A stretch of 64,000 nt of DNA from Torreya grandis. Its lineage: Eukaryota > Streptophyta > Pinopsida > Cupressales > Taxaceae. Location of the stretch: contig JARHVA010001190.1 in the NCBI GenBank assembly GCA_037957365.1, positions 3,478,001 through 3,542,000 of the forward strand, read 5' to 3'. This document shows, piece after piece, positions 42,704 to 54,726 of the stretch. Made by a program: the position numbers and the translations under genes. Each line of letters opens with the position of its first letter. Position 1 is the first letter of the stretch. Under the pieces are notes generated by a model. The model saw nothing but the letters and a program-made list of their open reading frames with translations. It was not told the origin of the DNA and did no database searches.

Positions 42704-42912
42704 TGTGAGCAAAATAAAATAACTTGATTGACTTATTTGAAGAGCAAAACAAAATAAATACAAAATAATTTACCAAGAATATGGTAACCGTCTGTTGAGA
42801 ATGGAGAAACTAAACATAAACTCCTTAAATCAGATATACTGTGAAATGGAAATAGTTACACTAAACTACCTAAAAATAATGTAAAACAAACTGATAATTA
42901 TTTATGCTAACA
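42704..42912 (-). repeat. copia 5' LTR
   Basis: 209 bp, partner of 5,794-6,001. Of about 22 substitutions, 21 are transitions. Followed on the outside by TSD GAAAG (42,913-42,917). Confidence 0.92.
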
Positions 42913-42917
42913 GAAAG

Positions 42918-44295
42918 TGAAGCTAGGGTTTCAAGGCAAGAGGAAGCATAATCAAGATCTATTCATAGGGTTGAGGACCAATAAACATCCAAAAATCATC
43001 TTCAAAAGTAGGACCATAGATTTATGGTAAAATAGACTAAAAAAATTAATATGGATAGTTAAGTTATATATTGGACAAGATTGGTTGCTATAGGTATCAG
43101 GGATTCACCAACAACATCCTAGAAGATTCTGAGAATCTATTTCCTAGTCCAAGTAGTCATAGAGTTTACACAAACCATTTTAGCTGACTTTACATGCAGA
43201 GTGATAAAAATAGAATAAAATATTAGCTAAGTGCCTTATCTCTTGATCATTTCTATATTTAGTAAATGCAATCAATCTCTCTTTTAAATTCATATTTTTA
43301 TGTTGAATATTATATCTTATGTAGCATGAATTCAAATATTTTTGGCTTGTTTAAATCCCCCTAAATCCAAAATAAGTTAAAATATTGTAGTGAACATGAC
43401 CTTTCTTTGAGTGTGGTAAACCACATGTCTTAACGTAGGGTTTCATTCTTCCATCTTAGGGTTTCATATTTATCTTGCTCTAGGGTTTCAGATCTAATTT
43501 ATGATTTCCCCTTATTTCTAGCGAAAAACTTTATCATAGCTATAGTATAGTGTATATTTTTTTATTCAAGCTATGATTGTCATTATTGCATGACTCTATC
43601 ATAAAATAAGTAGTATGTTTAAAAATCATTTAATAAAATGTGTTAAAACTAATGATGGTAATAATAATGAATAAATCTTATCTTTCATTGGTAATACATA
43701 TTATCTAACTATCCAATTCTAAATGCTTTCAATTATTATTCAATGTCAAAGGGCATGTATGACTCCTTTCATTCCTCCTTCCCCAAGACCTTAAGGTAAT
43801 GAAAGCCACCATCTCTCCCCCATTATTTTCCATAGGCCTATATTGGATAAGTATGTACATTATATAAATATCAAAAGAGGTAGGGTGCATCCTACTATAT
43901 AATTTTGTATGATTATCAAATCTAAAAGGTATAGAGTTTGTGATTTTAAAGCTAAGTGTACATAATATATGACCACCAAAGTGCCTAGATCAGCCATTTT
44001 GATCAAATGCTTACTATGAGATAGTCCATAATGCTGTTACCAAAATAAAATACAAACTTTATCTTTAATGGTCAAATCACTTGAAGATAAGCTTGTATAT
44101 GCCTAAAATCCTAAGCATATTAATCTAAATTGCATATTTGGTTCTCCATTTAGAATCTATGTCTCAAAAAATTTCATCTCAAACATAGGTTAAGAAAAAA
44201 AATTCCTCTATAACTAATGGATTGATGAGTTTTCATAATCTTACTAAGTTTCCAAGTGAAAATCTAAGGATTATGATTAAAAAAAAAATCATCAT
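42918..44295. other. intergenic DNA after the copia stack
   Basis: Continuation of the host sequence that ends at 5,788. No gene seen. Contains three TAGGGTTTCA copies at 43,436-43,490. Confidence 0.5.
43436..43490. repeat. three spaced TAGGGTTTCA copies
   Basis: At 43,436, 43,457 and 43,481, 21-24 bp apart. They contain the complement of the plant telo-box AAACCCTA. No adjacent gene to regulate is visible. Confidence 0.5.
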
Positions 44296-44526
44296 TTGCC
44301 TCCTACATGTCCTATAAAAATATCTAAATACTATTGTGCTTATCATAGAATTTATGGACATCAAACAAATAAATGTTGGGATTTGAGAAGTAGATTGTAT
44401 GATTTTATTAATGGTGGGGCTATCACATTAGATACATCTATCAAAACACCACCAGATTCAAGCACACATTCTATAGTTAAGAAACCTACTAAAATTTTGT
44501 TTCCATCTCCCAAGGATGAGTTATAA
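44296..44526 (+). pseudogene. retroelement Gag-like knuckle fragment
   Basis: A 76-codon frame with KYYCAYHRIYGHQTNKCWDL, a Cys-x2-His-x4-Gly-His-x4-Cys arrangement followed by LRSRLYDFINGGAI. This matches the plant gypsy Gag pattern in which the knuckle is followed by an L-x3-I-x2-L-I-x2-G helix. No LTR, RT or TSD is found around it, so it is an isolated remnant. Confidence 0.5.
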
Positions 44527-45684
44527 AAAGGTTTGAATTAAAAAGAGGTACTTAAAAAAAGGAACCTAATAAGAAATTTCAAAAACAATATGTATTATTA
44601 TGAGTAATGTTACAAGCATGGATTCTAAGGGGGAAGCTAAAAATTATTCTTCATATATAGATCTTGCTGTTCACCCCAAAATCCTATTCCAAGATACACT
44701 TATGAGATTAAGTGTCTCAAAGAGAAAAGTGGGAACAATTAGGGACTTTCATCCTCCATTTTAGGATTGATACTAGATCAATCCAAAGAACAACTACAGG
44801 AATGTGGGTCCATGAAAATAGTCTACATAGAATAGCTTACAAGATATGCAATGCTACCACCATAAGCTCAATACTAGTTGCTTGGAACTCTTGTTTATGA
44901 TATGATCTTGGTTGGTAGAGCTATTTGGTTAGACTTTTGCAATTTTATAAAATAGGGGAAGGGCATTTTAGTTCAAAACAAATGTAAAAAAAAGGGAAAG
45001 GGAGAGTAAAAAAGGATATTTCTAGTCAAGAGAGTGCCAATGCTTGAGAACTAAAGTATGCCAAGTCATAGTTATACCATTGTATGCATGGCTCAACAGT
45101 TGCATGAACTTATAGGTGCTAAATGGGTAATATTCTAAGGGCACAAACATGAATGATCAACCTATAGGTTATTTGCTACATGTAAACATCCAAAATATTT
45201 GTAAGAACACTATATAAAGCTTTTAAAACACTTTATAGCTGAAACATCATAAAACATAAAATATTCAGAAGGAAATTGAAAATAACTTGAAAGGAACTAG
45301 ATTAACACAATCAAAATATAATTTCCACATTTATCTCTATAATCAAGCATAGTATAAATCCTCTTACACAAGCATAGAATCAAAACTAGAAACTATGGAT
45401 AACATTCATGAGATAGAATACAAATTCAAATAAGTAAAGAAACTATGGGCTTGCTTTAGCCTTAGGCCTTTTCCAAACCATTGATACTTAGCCACATAGT
45501 AGTTACACATTATTTCACAACTTTGATCCTATTATCTTTGATCTTTAGGTGTATCTAAGCCATTGATCTCTCTGTTGATCCCTTGATAGTTGATCCTCTC
45601 ACCATTTGTCCATCTAGTGTTACCCCATTGATTATGGGGCTCTCATGAGTTATATATTATTCAATGTTACCCCAAAATTCTTGG
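44527..45684. other. intergenic DNA
   Basis: No gene or delimited element seen. Confidence 0.4.
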
Positions 45685-46200
45685 GCCCTTATTAATGTGG
45701 AATTTATAGAATATGATTGGTTAGTACTTTATTGATGGTTTCTAGATATAGAATACACTTATACATAATGTGTATAAATAGATGACTATTTGGGTAACTG
45801 CTCATGCCATTGACATGAAAAATGTACAGATCAACCCTTAAAGATAATTTAAATTTGTAAAATGATTGTTACTTGGTGCACATACAATTTTGATAGATAT
45901 GGATGCTTTCATAAATCTAAATTTATTTGAATATGACTGGAGGTATCTAAAAGGATAAGAATAATGATATGTTGATTAAGAATTAGGATATTAAGTAGAT
46001 TACACATATAATATAGAATTATTATAGGGGAATGATATGAAATTGGGAAATATAAGCCCATATAAGGTAAGTTAATAGAAGATAAAGGTGTCTAAGATCC
46101 ATATGTGTATACATAAGTCATGTAAGGTAAAAATAGGTCAAGACTAATATTGTCAAGTGTTTAATACTAGATGTTAGTGTCTAAAAATTCCCCTCTTTTA
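45685..46200 (+). repeat. diverged direct repeat, copy 1
   Basis: About 515 bp matching 62,709-63,215 in the same orientation, at an estimated 70 percent. Shared landmarks: TTAGTACTTT, TATAAATA followed by GATGACT, GGTAACT, GATTTAAATTT and AAGTCATGTAAGGTAAA. Contains a TATA-like GTATAAATAGATGAC. Could be an old LTR pair or two copies of a dispersed repeat. Confidence 0.65.
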
Positions 46201-48825
46201 TTCTAGTATTGAAAATATTGGAGTAAAAGGATAAAGATTATGTAATTTAGTGTGTAAATAAAATTGGTATTTGGGAGAATCCTCCAAGTTTGCTTCTTTT
46301 TCCATGCAAACCTACAGTGAAAATTTCAAAAATCAATGTCCATATCTAATATGAATTCTAAAATAAATTAGAATAATGAATCATTTTAAATTTGAACAGA
46401 AAGGGAGAAATACACCTATAATTGGATGAACCGTGTTTCCTTTTAAAGTGTTATATATTTGGGTGATTATGCCTCAATAAATAATTTCATGGGTTGATTA
46501 TGGCCTAAGGCAAGTGCCTTTGTTAAAATTGTGGGTTAGGAAATTAAATGCTCCAAACTTCATGAAGGAGTAGAGCTAGGTCATTGAGCAATGTAGAACC
46601 TCAACCATACTACTCACTCAAATGATGTTGAATATCAAGATGGAAGGATTGAGCCCTTATAATAAGGTTCATATGTAAACTAAATCACTCACTGCAAACA
46701 AACTAATATATTCAAAATGTTACCTCCAGTACCTTTGGTGTCAACTTAAAAACTAGAAAAAATGTATTAGTGTGTGAATGAAAAATGTTATGCCCCAAAT
46801 ATAATATAATTATACTAACTTGATATATAATATCATAAAATATATATGCCACTCTATCCCAAAATTGATATATCTGAAAACATGTCACTCATGTACCTAT
46901 AAAATATCTACATATGCATTGTATATGCCCCAAAAATATGCCTCAATTTGTAAATATAAATCCCTTATTATGAACCAAATTTATATTATAACCCAATAGG
47001 TACCCTCTAAATTATGTAATCTATCCCAAAATCTAAATTATTTGTCTATGTAGACTTGAATCTCTATGACAAGCCCACTAATATTCCCCCTTTTGAAGTG
47101 AGGAATCTGGCTTGTGAATAATCATCTCAAAAGAAAAGAGTTAAATGCATCATCTTATATAAAAAAATGTAAAATTTTAAAATCATGTGCTGACATGTGG
47201 AGAATATGTCATCATATTATGAATAGACCATCAAGGCATATATGAAACATGTATCTTGATGCATACAAATATCGTGTCAATATAGATATAACAACTAGGC
47301 ATGCAACAATAATTATCATAGATATTAGTATTGAATAATAACCTATATATAAAGGTGCATAATATAGATAATGACACCACCCATGAGTATAAATATGCAT
47401 GATATAGATCAATATAAGGATTAGGTTCACCAATGTGTTTTACCTTACTTTTTATTAATGTGATCTAACAAGATTAAAATTTTAATATTTATATTTTCTA
47501 AGATATGTCTAAATTAATAAAATATGAATTCTACAAGAAGATTTTCCATTACACTTTTAATTTTTATGGAAGGCACTAAGAAGATTAAGGTACTTATTTT
47601 GTTACTATTTTTTTTGTCTGAGACTGTGTGTAGGTGACAAGGAAGACTGAAAATGAACTTGGAGTTGATTACCTCTAGAAATCAATTGTTTGTCTCTATT
47701 TGGATAAGTTTATCAACCTTTGGATGCTTACACCATATAAAGGCATATTAATTATGATAAAAATTCCCTATAAACTTATGCCCCATTTTTTTTACATAAA
47801 TCACTATGCTTACTTGTAAAGCATCTTCTTGTGCAATATCAGAAGCTCGATGTGTGTGAAAGTATACAAAATCTGTCTTCTTCATTTTAAAACCCTAACT
47901 CCACTTTCCATACTAAGTTTAAGCCTATAAAAATGGAATAAATATGGGCAAGTTCAAAAAATTGGGGGACAAAAAGGGGCCTACCCATGGACATGATTTT
48001 TATAAAATTTCATAAATCTGAACTTCTATAGATAATTTGAGATATGTGCATTCCAAATTTGAATATGGTGTAAGAACATGAAATGTATAATTTCAAGTCT
48101 AGTTTCCAAAACACTATTTTTTTAAAAAAATGGTTAAGTATAACTAGGTCAAACATCTAAAATTTAAAGGGGATCTCCTATTTTTATAAGAAAATAGAGT
48201 AGGTAGATGGCCGTGTAGTACACCATTTTTTGAGTAGCGTTAAATATTCTTTAAAAACCTTTGGGGAAACTTTAGATAAGATATTATAGTTTGTGACTTA
48301 TATATTTTTTTAGTTAATTTTTCAAGTAAATAGATTCATAAAATTGATAAAAACATGGATAGTTGTCTGTGTGGTGCACCTAACTACCTCAAAAAAAATC
48401 AAAATCTTTTTTTTTAAATGTGTAGAACTAAGCCTAGTTTGTGACCATATATTTTTTTTTTCACTTGGATCAATGAAAAATAAATTACATGAACATGTAT
48501 AGGCATTTATATTTATGGCATGTAGTGGCATAAAAAAGTTATCGTTAGAAATCAACATAGTTTGAAACCTTAAATTAGTCAAAAATTTATAAAAATCATA
48601 TTTTTGAAAAGAGGAGAGCATGCTTGTCATGATGGTATTAAGTTTTTTAATTTTATCATTTAAATTCATAGTATATTTGGTGATTGAAGTTGAATTTTGT
48701 TGGTTTTAATCTTAACTCTCAGACTTGACTGTAGATTGACAGGTCCAAGCCTTTAGATCATGAATCCAAGCCATTCCTGAGCCAAAAGGCACAATTTTTG
48801 AATTCAAATGCAAATAGTATGATCA
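46201..48825. other. AT-rich intergenic DNA
   Basis: No gene seen; short open frames (47,212-47,433 and 48,322-48,669, minus) show no recognisable domain. Confidence 0.4.
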
Positions 48826-49975
48826 TGTTAATAACATGATCACATTAGTAATGAAATTGTGTTAATATATAATGTGATCATGTTACTATTATTTTGCATA
48901 TAAAAGCATGTGAACATGCATATGAACCCAATCCTAACCCAAAGCTTATATTTAATACTCTAAATGTTAAGTATAAGTCTACATTTATATAAAAATATAA
49001 ATGTAGAATTATAATTTAAATTTATTTTAGTAAATATAAGAAATTAGGGTCACTCTACATATGATAGACTCAGTCTCATAACTACACACCTTATGATGTG
49101 GAAAATAGTTTTTCAAAATCCAATCTGGTCAGTACTTAGGCATTTTCAGGGTCTAAGTATTAAGCCTAGGGATTTCAATACATAACTTTTGAAATTTATA
49201 TCTATTTTTGGTAAACATGTAGTCATTTTTTAGGTTTTTATGCCTTTTAGATTGATTCCTAGTATTTTTAAGAGTCTTAAGTTTGTTAAAATTGAAGTTT
49301 GAAAAGTACTCACTTTAAAATTGATTTAAAGTGGTGTGATTGGGGTAGTGGAGGTCACATTGATGACACACACACATCAAATGACTACTTTATGTTAATT
49401 TCACTTGTTCATCATCCCTCCATCATCATTAATCACTTTTTACTCATACTTCATTATCGTTAATCCCTCTCTCATCATTCTTCATTGTTTCTAATCACTC
49501 CCTCATTGACCCTCACTATCCCTAGTCATCTCTAATTAGTCCTTTATCATCCATAATCACTCCTCTATTGACCCTCACTATCCCTCATCATCCCTAGTCA
49601 CTCCCTCCCCATCCTTCATCATCCCTAATCACTCTTTCCTCATTTGGCATCATCCCTAATTGCTTCCTCATCCCTATTCACTCCCTCCTCATCCCTCCTC
49701 ATCCATAATTACGCCTCATTGACCTTAATGATCCCTTATCATCTCTAATAACTTAGGGTTATCATCCCTAATTTATCCTTCATTGACTATCACCATCCCT
49801 CATCATCCCTAATCACTCTCTCCTCATCCCTCATAATACCTAATCATTATTTCCTCATCCTTCATCATTTCTAATCACTCCCTCATTAACCCTCACCATC
49901 CCTCACCATCCCTCATCACTTCATCATTGACCTTCATCAACCCTCATCATCCCTAATCATTCCCTCATCATATGA
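48826..49975 (+). repeat. left copy of the inverted 1.2-1.4-kb repeat block
   Basis: Begins with the motif TAACATGATCACATTA and continues through CATGTGAACATGCAT, AAATTAGGGTCACTCTACAT, CACACCTTATGATGTG and TTTATGTTAATTTCACTT into a pyrimidine-rich minisatellite. The same features occur in reverse complement and reverse order at 60,965-62,420. Confidence 0.8.
49409..49975. repeat. pyrimidine-rich degenerate minisatellite
   Basis: Repeats of the type CATCATCCCTAATCACTCCC with interspersed CATTGACCCTCA. Unit about 20-45 bp, irregular, some 560 bp in total. Strong strand asymmetry (almost no G). Confidence 0.85.
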
Positions 49976-52900
49976 CATAACTATATATTATAAAGATATC
50001 TTTTATTCCAAACATATGTTATTTAATCCATTATAATATAAATTAGCTCTTATCTAGGAATTATTGTGTTTTCAATACCCATTTTTGATAGTCAATTTTA
50101 TTACTGAATGAATTGGATGATCTTCCAAATTTATAATCAAGTAACATAAGTACTAACATAAAATAGAGTCTAAATTTAAGTTCATTGAATAATCTTTATT
50201 GTGTAGTTGACTAGATAAAAGTTTTTTTAGATCCACCTTTGGTAGTGTTTTCAACAAATTCTACACCCTAGAGGAGGTTGTTCAATCCTACTCTAAGATT
50301 TGGGCAACATTGGAATACCTTTAGGCTAGTGGGTTACCTATAGTATAGGTAGGCCTCTAGGTTTAAGGGCTAGCTCCCTAGATTGACCTTTAAGTTCTTA
50401 TCACCTACACTAACTGATTGCTTGTGTGAAAAGAGGGTAGAAATGTGTATGAAATTAAACTATTATAAGAGGGTGATAAATCATCATATTCTTTCACTAA
50501 GATACAATACCTATAACACTAGCATCAAAGTCCTAAAATACTCTAACATTAGTATTGCAAATATGGAGGTGATATGCATGAGACTACTGAAGGTAAGTGG
50601 ACCAGAGGTTAGTTTTAGGCACTAAGGCTACTTCTACACTTGAAGGTATTAAAAACACATTAGCTGCACTCCATATGAACTATTAGAATGAGAACTTCTT
50701 TCACCAAACATGAAAGGGTAAAGATAAGCAATGATAAAAGCTTATCACTAGACCTCACCATACATCACTTCACACACTTATACAAGATGTTTTTGAAATA
50801 AAAACTAGATTTCATGAATTATTCAAAGGCAAATTAAAACATCAAACCAGTAGGGCTTCACCATACCATGTGTGTAATTAGGAAATAAGAGCCAAAATGG
50901 CTTGCATTTATAGAATGTGTGAGAGGAGAGAGAGGAATGGAGATCAAGGGTCACAATGCCACTTTTCAAGGCATGAGAATTAGTTATGTTTTAGGGTAAA
51001 TGAGTATAAAATATAACATGAAAGGTTTCTTTGGAAAAATGTTCTTCCAAAGCATGAAAACTACTCAGAACTAGCATAGGACCCTTTAACTACCTTCTTG
51101 GAAAATGCCTTCATTATTAGGCTTCTCTTGAGTGCTCCAAAGCAGACTAGGAACATTTGAAACATATGAAATTTTAACGAGGGTTAGAAACATGCCACAA
51201 CATTTATAAGATATGTTCCTAACTTTTGGTCTCTTTCTAGACAAGTGTTCTCATCATTTATAGTCACCATCACTAACTCTATAGGTCTGTCTTCACATTT
51301 GGCACCAAAATGGTCTTTAGTTGCTTAGTCCAATCCATGTAAGCGATGATATGACACATGTAAAGAGTCCCCTTGAATTATAATTCATGAATTAGACCTT
51401 AAAAGGTCTCCCAATTATAATTATTACTTTCTCACTTAGTGGTCACCCTCCATTCTCATTATCTTCTATAGACTGCCTGAAGTGAAATACTTAGCATAGA
51501 TGTTTGTGTGATTGTATAGATTAGGAAATGAACATAAGGAGTTATATTAGGTACCATTTGACCTCCCCAAATGGTATTCATCTTTCAATACTCCCATGCA
51601 CCTATAAAACCATCAAAATATGTTAAGAAAACCTATTATGTACCATGTCCATACAAATGGGGTACCAAACAATCTAATGGAAAGGATATTGAGAGAGTAT
51701 TATTCAATCCCAAAAAAATTTCTAAGTCATAATATCTCTCCTGGATGCATCTATATCCATCTCTTTCCAATCATGTCAAAAGTAAGGGTTTTAGAGGGTT
51801 TAGTGTTTTAGACCCTTAAGGATTATTCATACAATCTTGAAATTAAAACCTCTAACTAATTCCAATAGAATCATGTTAGGGACCCTATTCAAATTTACCC
51901 AACTCCTTTTGTCTCCATGATAAGTGTCCATATGAGTGTGAGCATCTAAATATGGCCTCTCGAGCTTGGGGTCTATTTTACATACCCTATCATAGGTTTT
52001 AGCCAAAATTGAACTCTATATGGGACCTCTCTACAAAAAAAAGGCTATGATCAACCTAATATCCTCTAATTAAGGTTTTAAATTGCATTTAAAGGTTCAT
52101 TTTTCCCTATAATTGGTATTGAGACCCCACTAGGGCTTTAATCCTAACTTAGGCCTAGTTGGCCTGACTACATATCTAGGCTCGTGACTACTTTGTTTGA
52201 TTCCTTAGTGTTGTGAGGCCTAATTCATGTTTTTTCCTATTAAATAAATATCTATGAATTCTTATTTTAATTCTCCAAACCTCCTCAACACATCTCCTTA
52301 TCCTCTTCATGTCAAACCTGTAGGGTAGTCTCTATAGGAGTGCCCTTTATCTAAGATAGAATAAAGGGCACTTCCTTTATTGTCCTATCTAATATTATGT
52401 TATGATAGGATAAATATGGTAATGGGGAACATATATACAAAATATTAAGTATAGATCATATTCCTAGTACCCCCAAACATCATAAAATCCAAGGCAGAAT
52501 TTTGTATAATAGTGACTGTGTACATACTTTTAGTCATGAATGTAGGTTGGAGGTTAAAAACCTCTTTTCCCTATTTAAATATTAATAACATCATGAGAGA
52601 TTAGTATTTCCACTGTGAGAATGGATTTGTCATGGTCAATTCACCCTATAGTCTTTGCCAACCCTAGTTAGGCTATACTACCTACTATAGTAAACTATAG
52701 GTACATATATCAAGAAAATGAGGTTATGCGTGTAGGTGTCTATCAATGCTTAGACTTTGTATCTCATGAAATGATATCTTATTAAAATATTTGAACTCAT
52801 TAAGTTGGTGAAACATAATCATAACATGCCTAGAGCTTGAAACTAACACTCAAATGTCATGTTCTAATATGTTACAAGTCTTACATCAACATATAGTGTA

Positions 52901-53060
52901 CTTTTGAGGACAAAAGAGCCCCTGTAGGTGATGATTTTAATTAGGCATTGAACATCAACCATTTTGATTGATATTGGAGGGATATCATCATTTTTAAATC
53001 ACATAAGGTCACTTGGCTTGAAATTATGCCACTATCATGTCATTGCATTGAAAATATTGT
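49976..53060. other. intergenic DNA, no gene recognised
   Basis: AT-rich with no conserved domain found in any frame. The 80-codon frame at 50,383-50,625 and others look random. Confidence 0.4.
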
Positions 53061-53065
53061 CTAAG

Positions 53066-54369
53066 TGTTGACGCAGAAGATTGCACCCTTGGCAGGAGGC
53101 CGAGCTCCTACCTTCTTCACGTAATAATGGAAACTCCCCTCTCACCTATGGGACTGATGAAGCTAGAGGGGAGAGTCTCTAGATAAGGTCTAGCTCCCTC
53201 TGATGTATCATTTAGGCCCTGATTTCTCCTACTGTTAACAAAAAATGTAAAAAGTGCGGGTGAAAAGAGAGAGAGAGATGCTGAAAACAAAGCTTAAGCC
53301 TAAAAAAGAAAAGGTGATACACCAAAAAATGTGATCCACCCAGCTCGAATATACACTTTTCACCAAAAGGAAGTGCCTATACACTTCATCTGAAATGAGA
53401 AAACCTTCTACATCAGTGGGTCAAGGGTCCGTGGAGATACAGGGAGGAAATAACTACTAGAGGCATTCTGGGACACACTGCAGTAGCTTATCCACTTCAC
53501 CTATACTTCTCTAGGGACACTTCTAATAGACCTATAAAAGGAAACTCAGAAATGCACTAGATATGCTATAATCATTCTACAAAAGCATTAAGAAAATGAC
53601 TTAACATAGAATCAAATGCATAGACACATACTAAAGATGCAAAACTGAGAATGGAGGTAAAATTGTTGAGTTCTGATTCAAGGTAAAATTTTGGCAGAGC
53701 TCTGCCTTATAGGCCTGAGAGATTTTTGGGCAGAGTTTTGCCTTAAGGCTGAGAGCAGATTCCTTCTCAAAAGAGAAGTTTACAATTTATAGAAAGAGGA
53801 AGAGAATTTGGTGCTTCTTGGGAAAGATTTTGGCACTCATTTGCAAGTGGCCCATGTGCACTGAACACATCAAGAAGAGGAAGATCACTGTTACTAATGT
53901 CATTTCTTAGAAAAGGCCTACTAGAACCATGCTGCACAATCACCCAAATTGACTTTGGCATTCAAACATTAATGTAAGAACATGGGCGTGCCTCTTTTCT
54001 ACAAACAGACTGCAGTTTGTCCCCTCATCAATGCCAACTACAAAAAATAGGTCACACCGCTGATCTGCAATAACTCACCTTCCCTTCACCACTTGAATGC
54101 TTTGTCATTTTTGCTCCTTGTCATCTTCCTACTCTTTCAGCCCTTAGGGCAATCTTATGGCAGGTCGCTACATTCCTCGGGCTCCTTTTGATGATTGGCA
54201 CTCAAATAGTTCAAAACAAATGGATACTTCACTGCGTTAAAATTGACGTTCATGTGGTCATCACCCTTAGACTCTCCTTTAGCTTTCTATTTTGCCAAAT
54301 GAAATGGCCTATAATGGTAGGGATAGAAGGGGACTGATTTTTAGCCTGTTGGGCAAAAAATGGTCAACA
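53066..54369 (-). repeat. element D 3' LTR
   Basis: 1,304 bp. Pairs with 56,186-57,507; a 230-bp sample shows about 20 substitutions. Contains a GAGAGAGAGAGA run near 53,263. Confidence 0.9.
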
Positions 54370-54387
54370 AATTGGTGACTTCTAGGA

Positions 54388-54406
54388 GAAGCATGCCTGC
54401 TATGCT
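54388..54406 (-). other. 19-nt motif upstream of the element D 3' LTR
   Basis: The minus strand reads AGCATAGCAGGCATGCTTC, 18 nt before the LTR, identical to A and B. Confidence 0.7.
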
Positions 54407-54726
54407 TAAAAACCAGTTGCCTTGCAGTCCATTGAGCATGGATTCAGATGCAACTTTGAAGAAAGTCAGCAACAACCCCAAAATATCTGAGAATCAAACA
54501 TGAAGCTTTTACCCACATGCAAAGGGAAACACACAAGGCTAAAAAACACTACCTGTGCAAACTGCACTCAGGGAAAATAGGCAAAGAAACTGAAAGCAAA
54601 ATACTATATACAGCTATCCAAGAATGTTTGCCTCCCTCCTGGATTGAAGGGAAAATTTCTTGAGTCCCCTTCCTGGCAAGAAGACTTATGGTGCTAGGCA
54701 AGTAGCTAAATGAAAGAGAGAGTTGG

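Larger units (their letters stand above)
5794..42912 (-). mobile_element. Ty1/copia retrotransposon, host shell for the nested elements
   Basis: The outermost element. The LTRs at 5,794-6,001 (3') and 42,704-42,912 (5') align with about 22 substitutions and one indel (about 10 percent). Both start TGTTAGC on the coding strand. The 5-bp target duplication GAAAG is at 5,789-5,793 and 42,913-42,917. A tRNA-Met primer site follows the 5' LTR and a purine tract precedes the 3' LTR. Coding order is gag, protease, integrase, RT, RNase H, which defines copia. The roughly 5.3-kb element is expanded to 37 kb by element A, inserted a few codons into gag, and by a chromovirus inserted in the leader. All genes are broken. 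Confidence 0.93.

Noticed and set aside
49409..49975. CRISPR-like array
   Set aside because: Units are irregular and degenerate with no spacer pattern, and the context is a plant nuclear genome.
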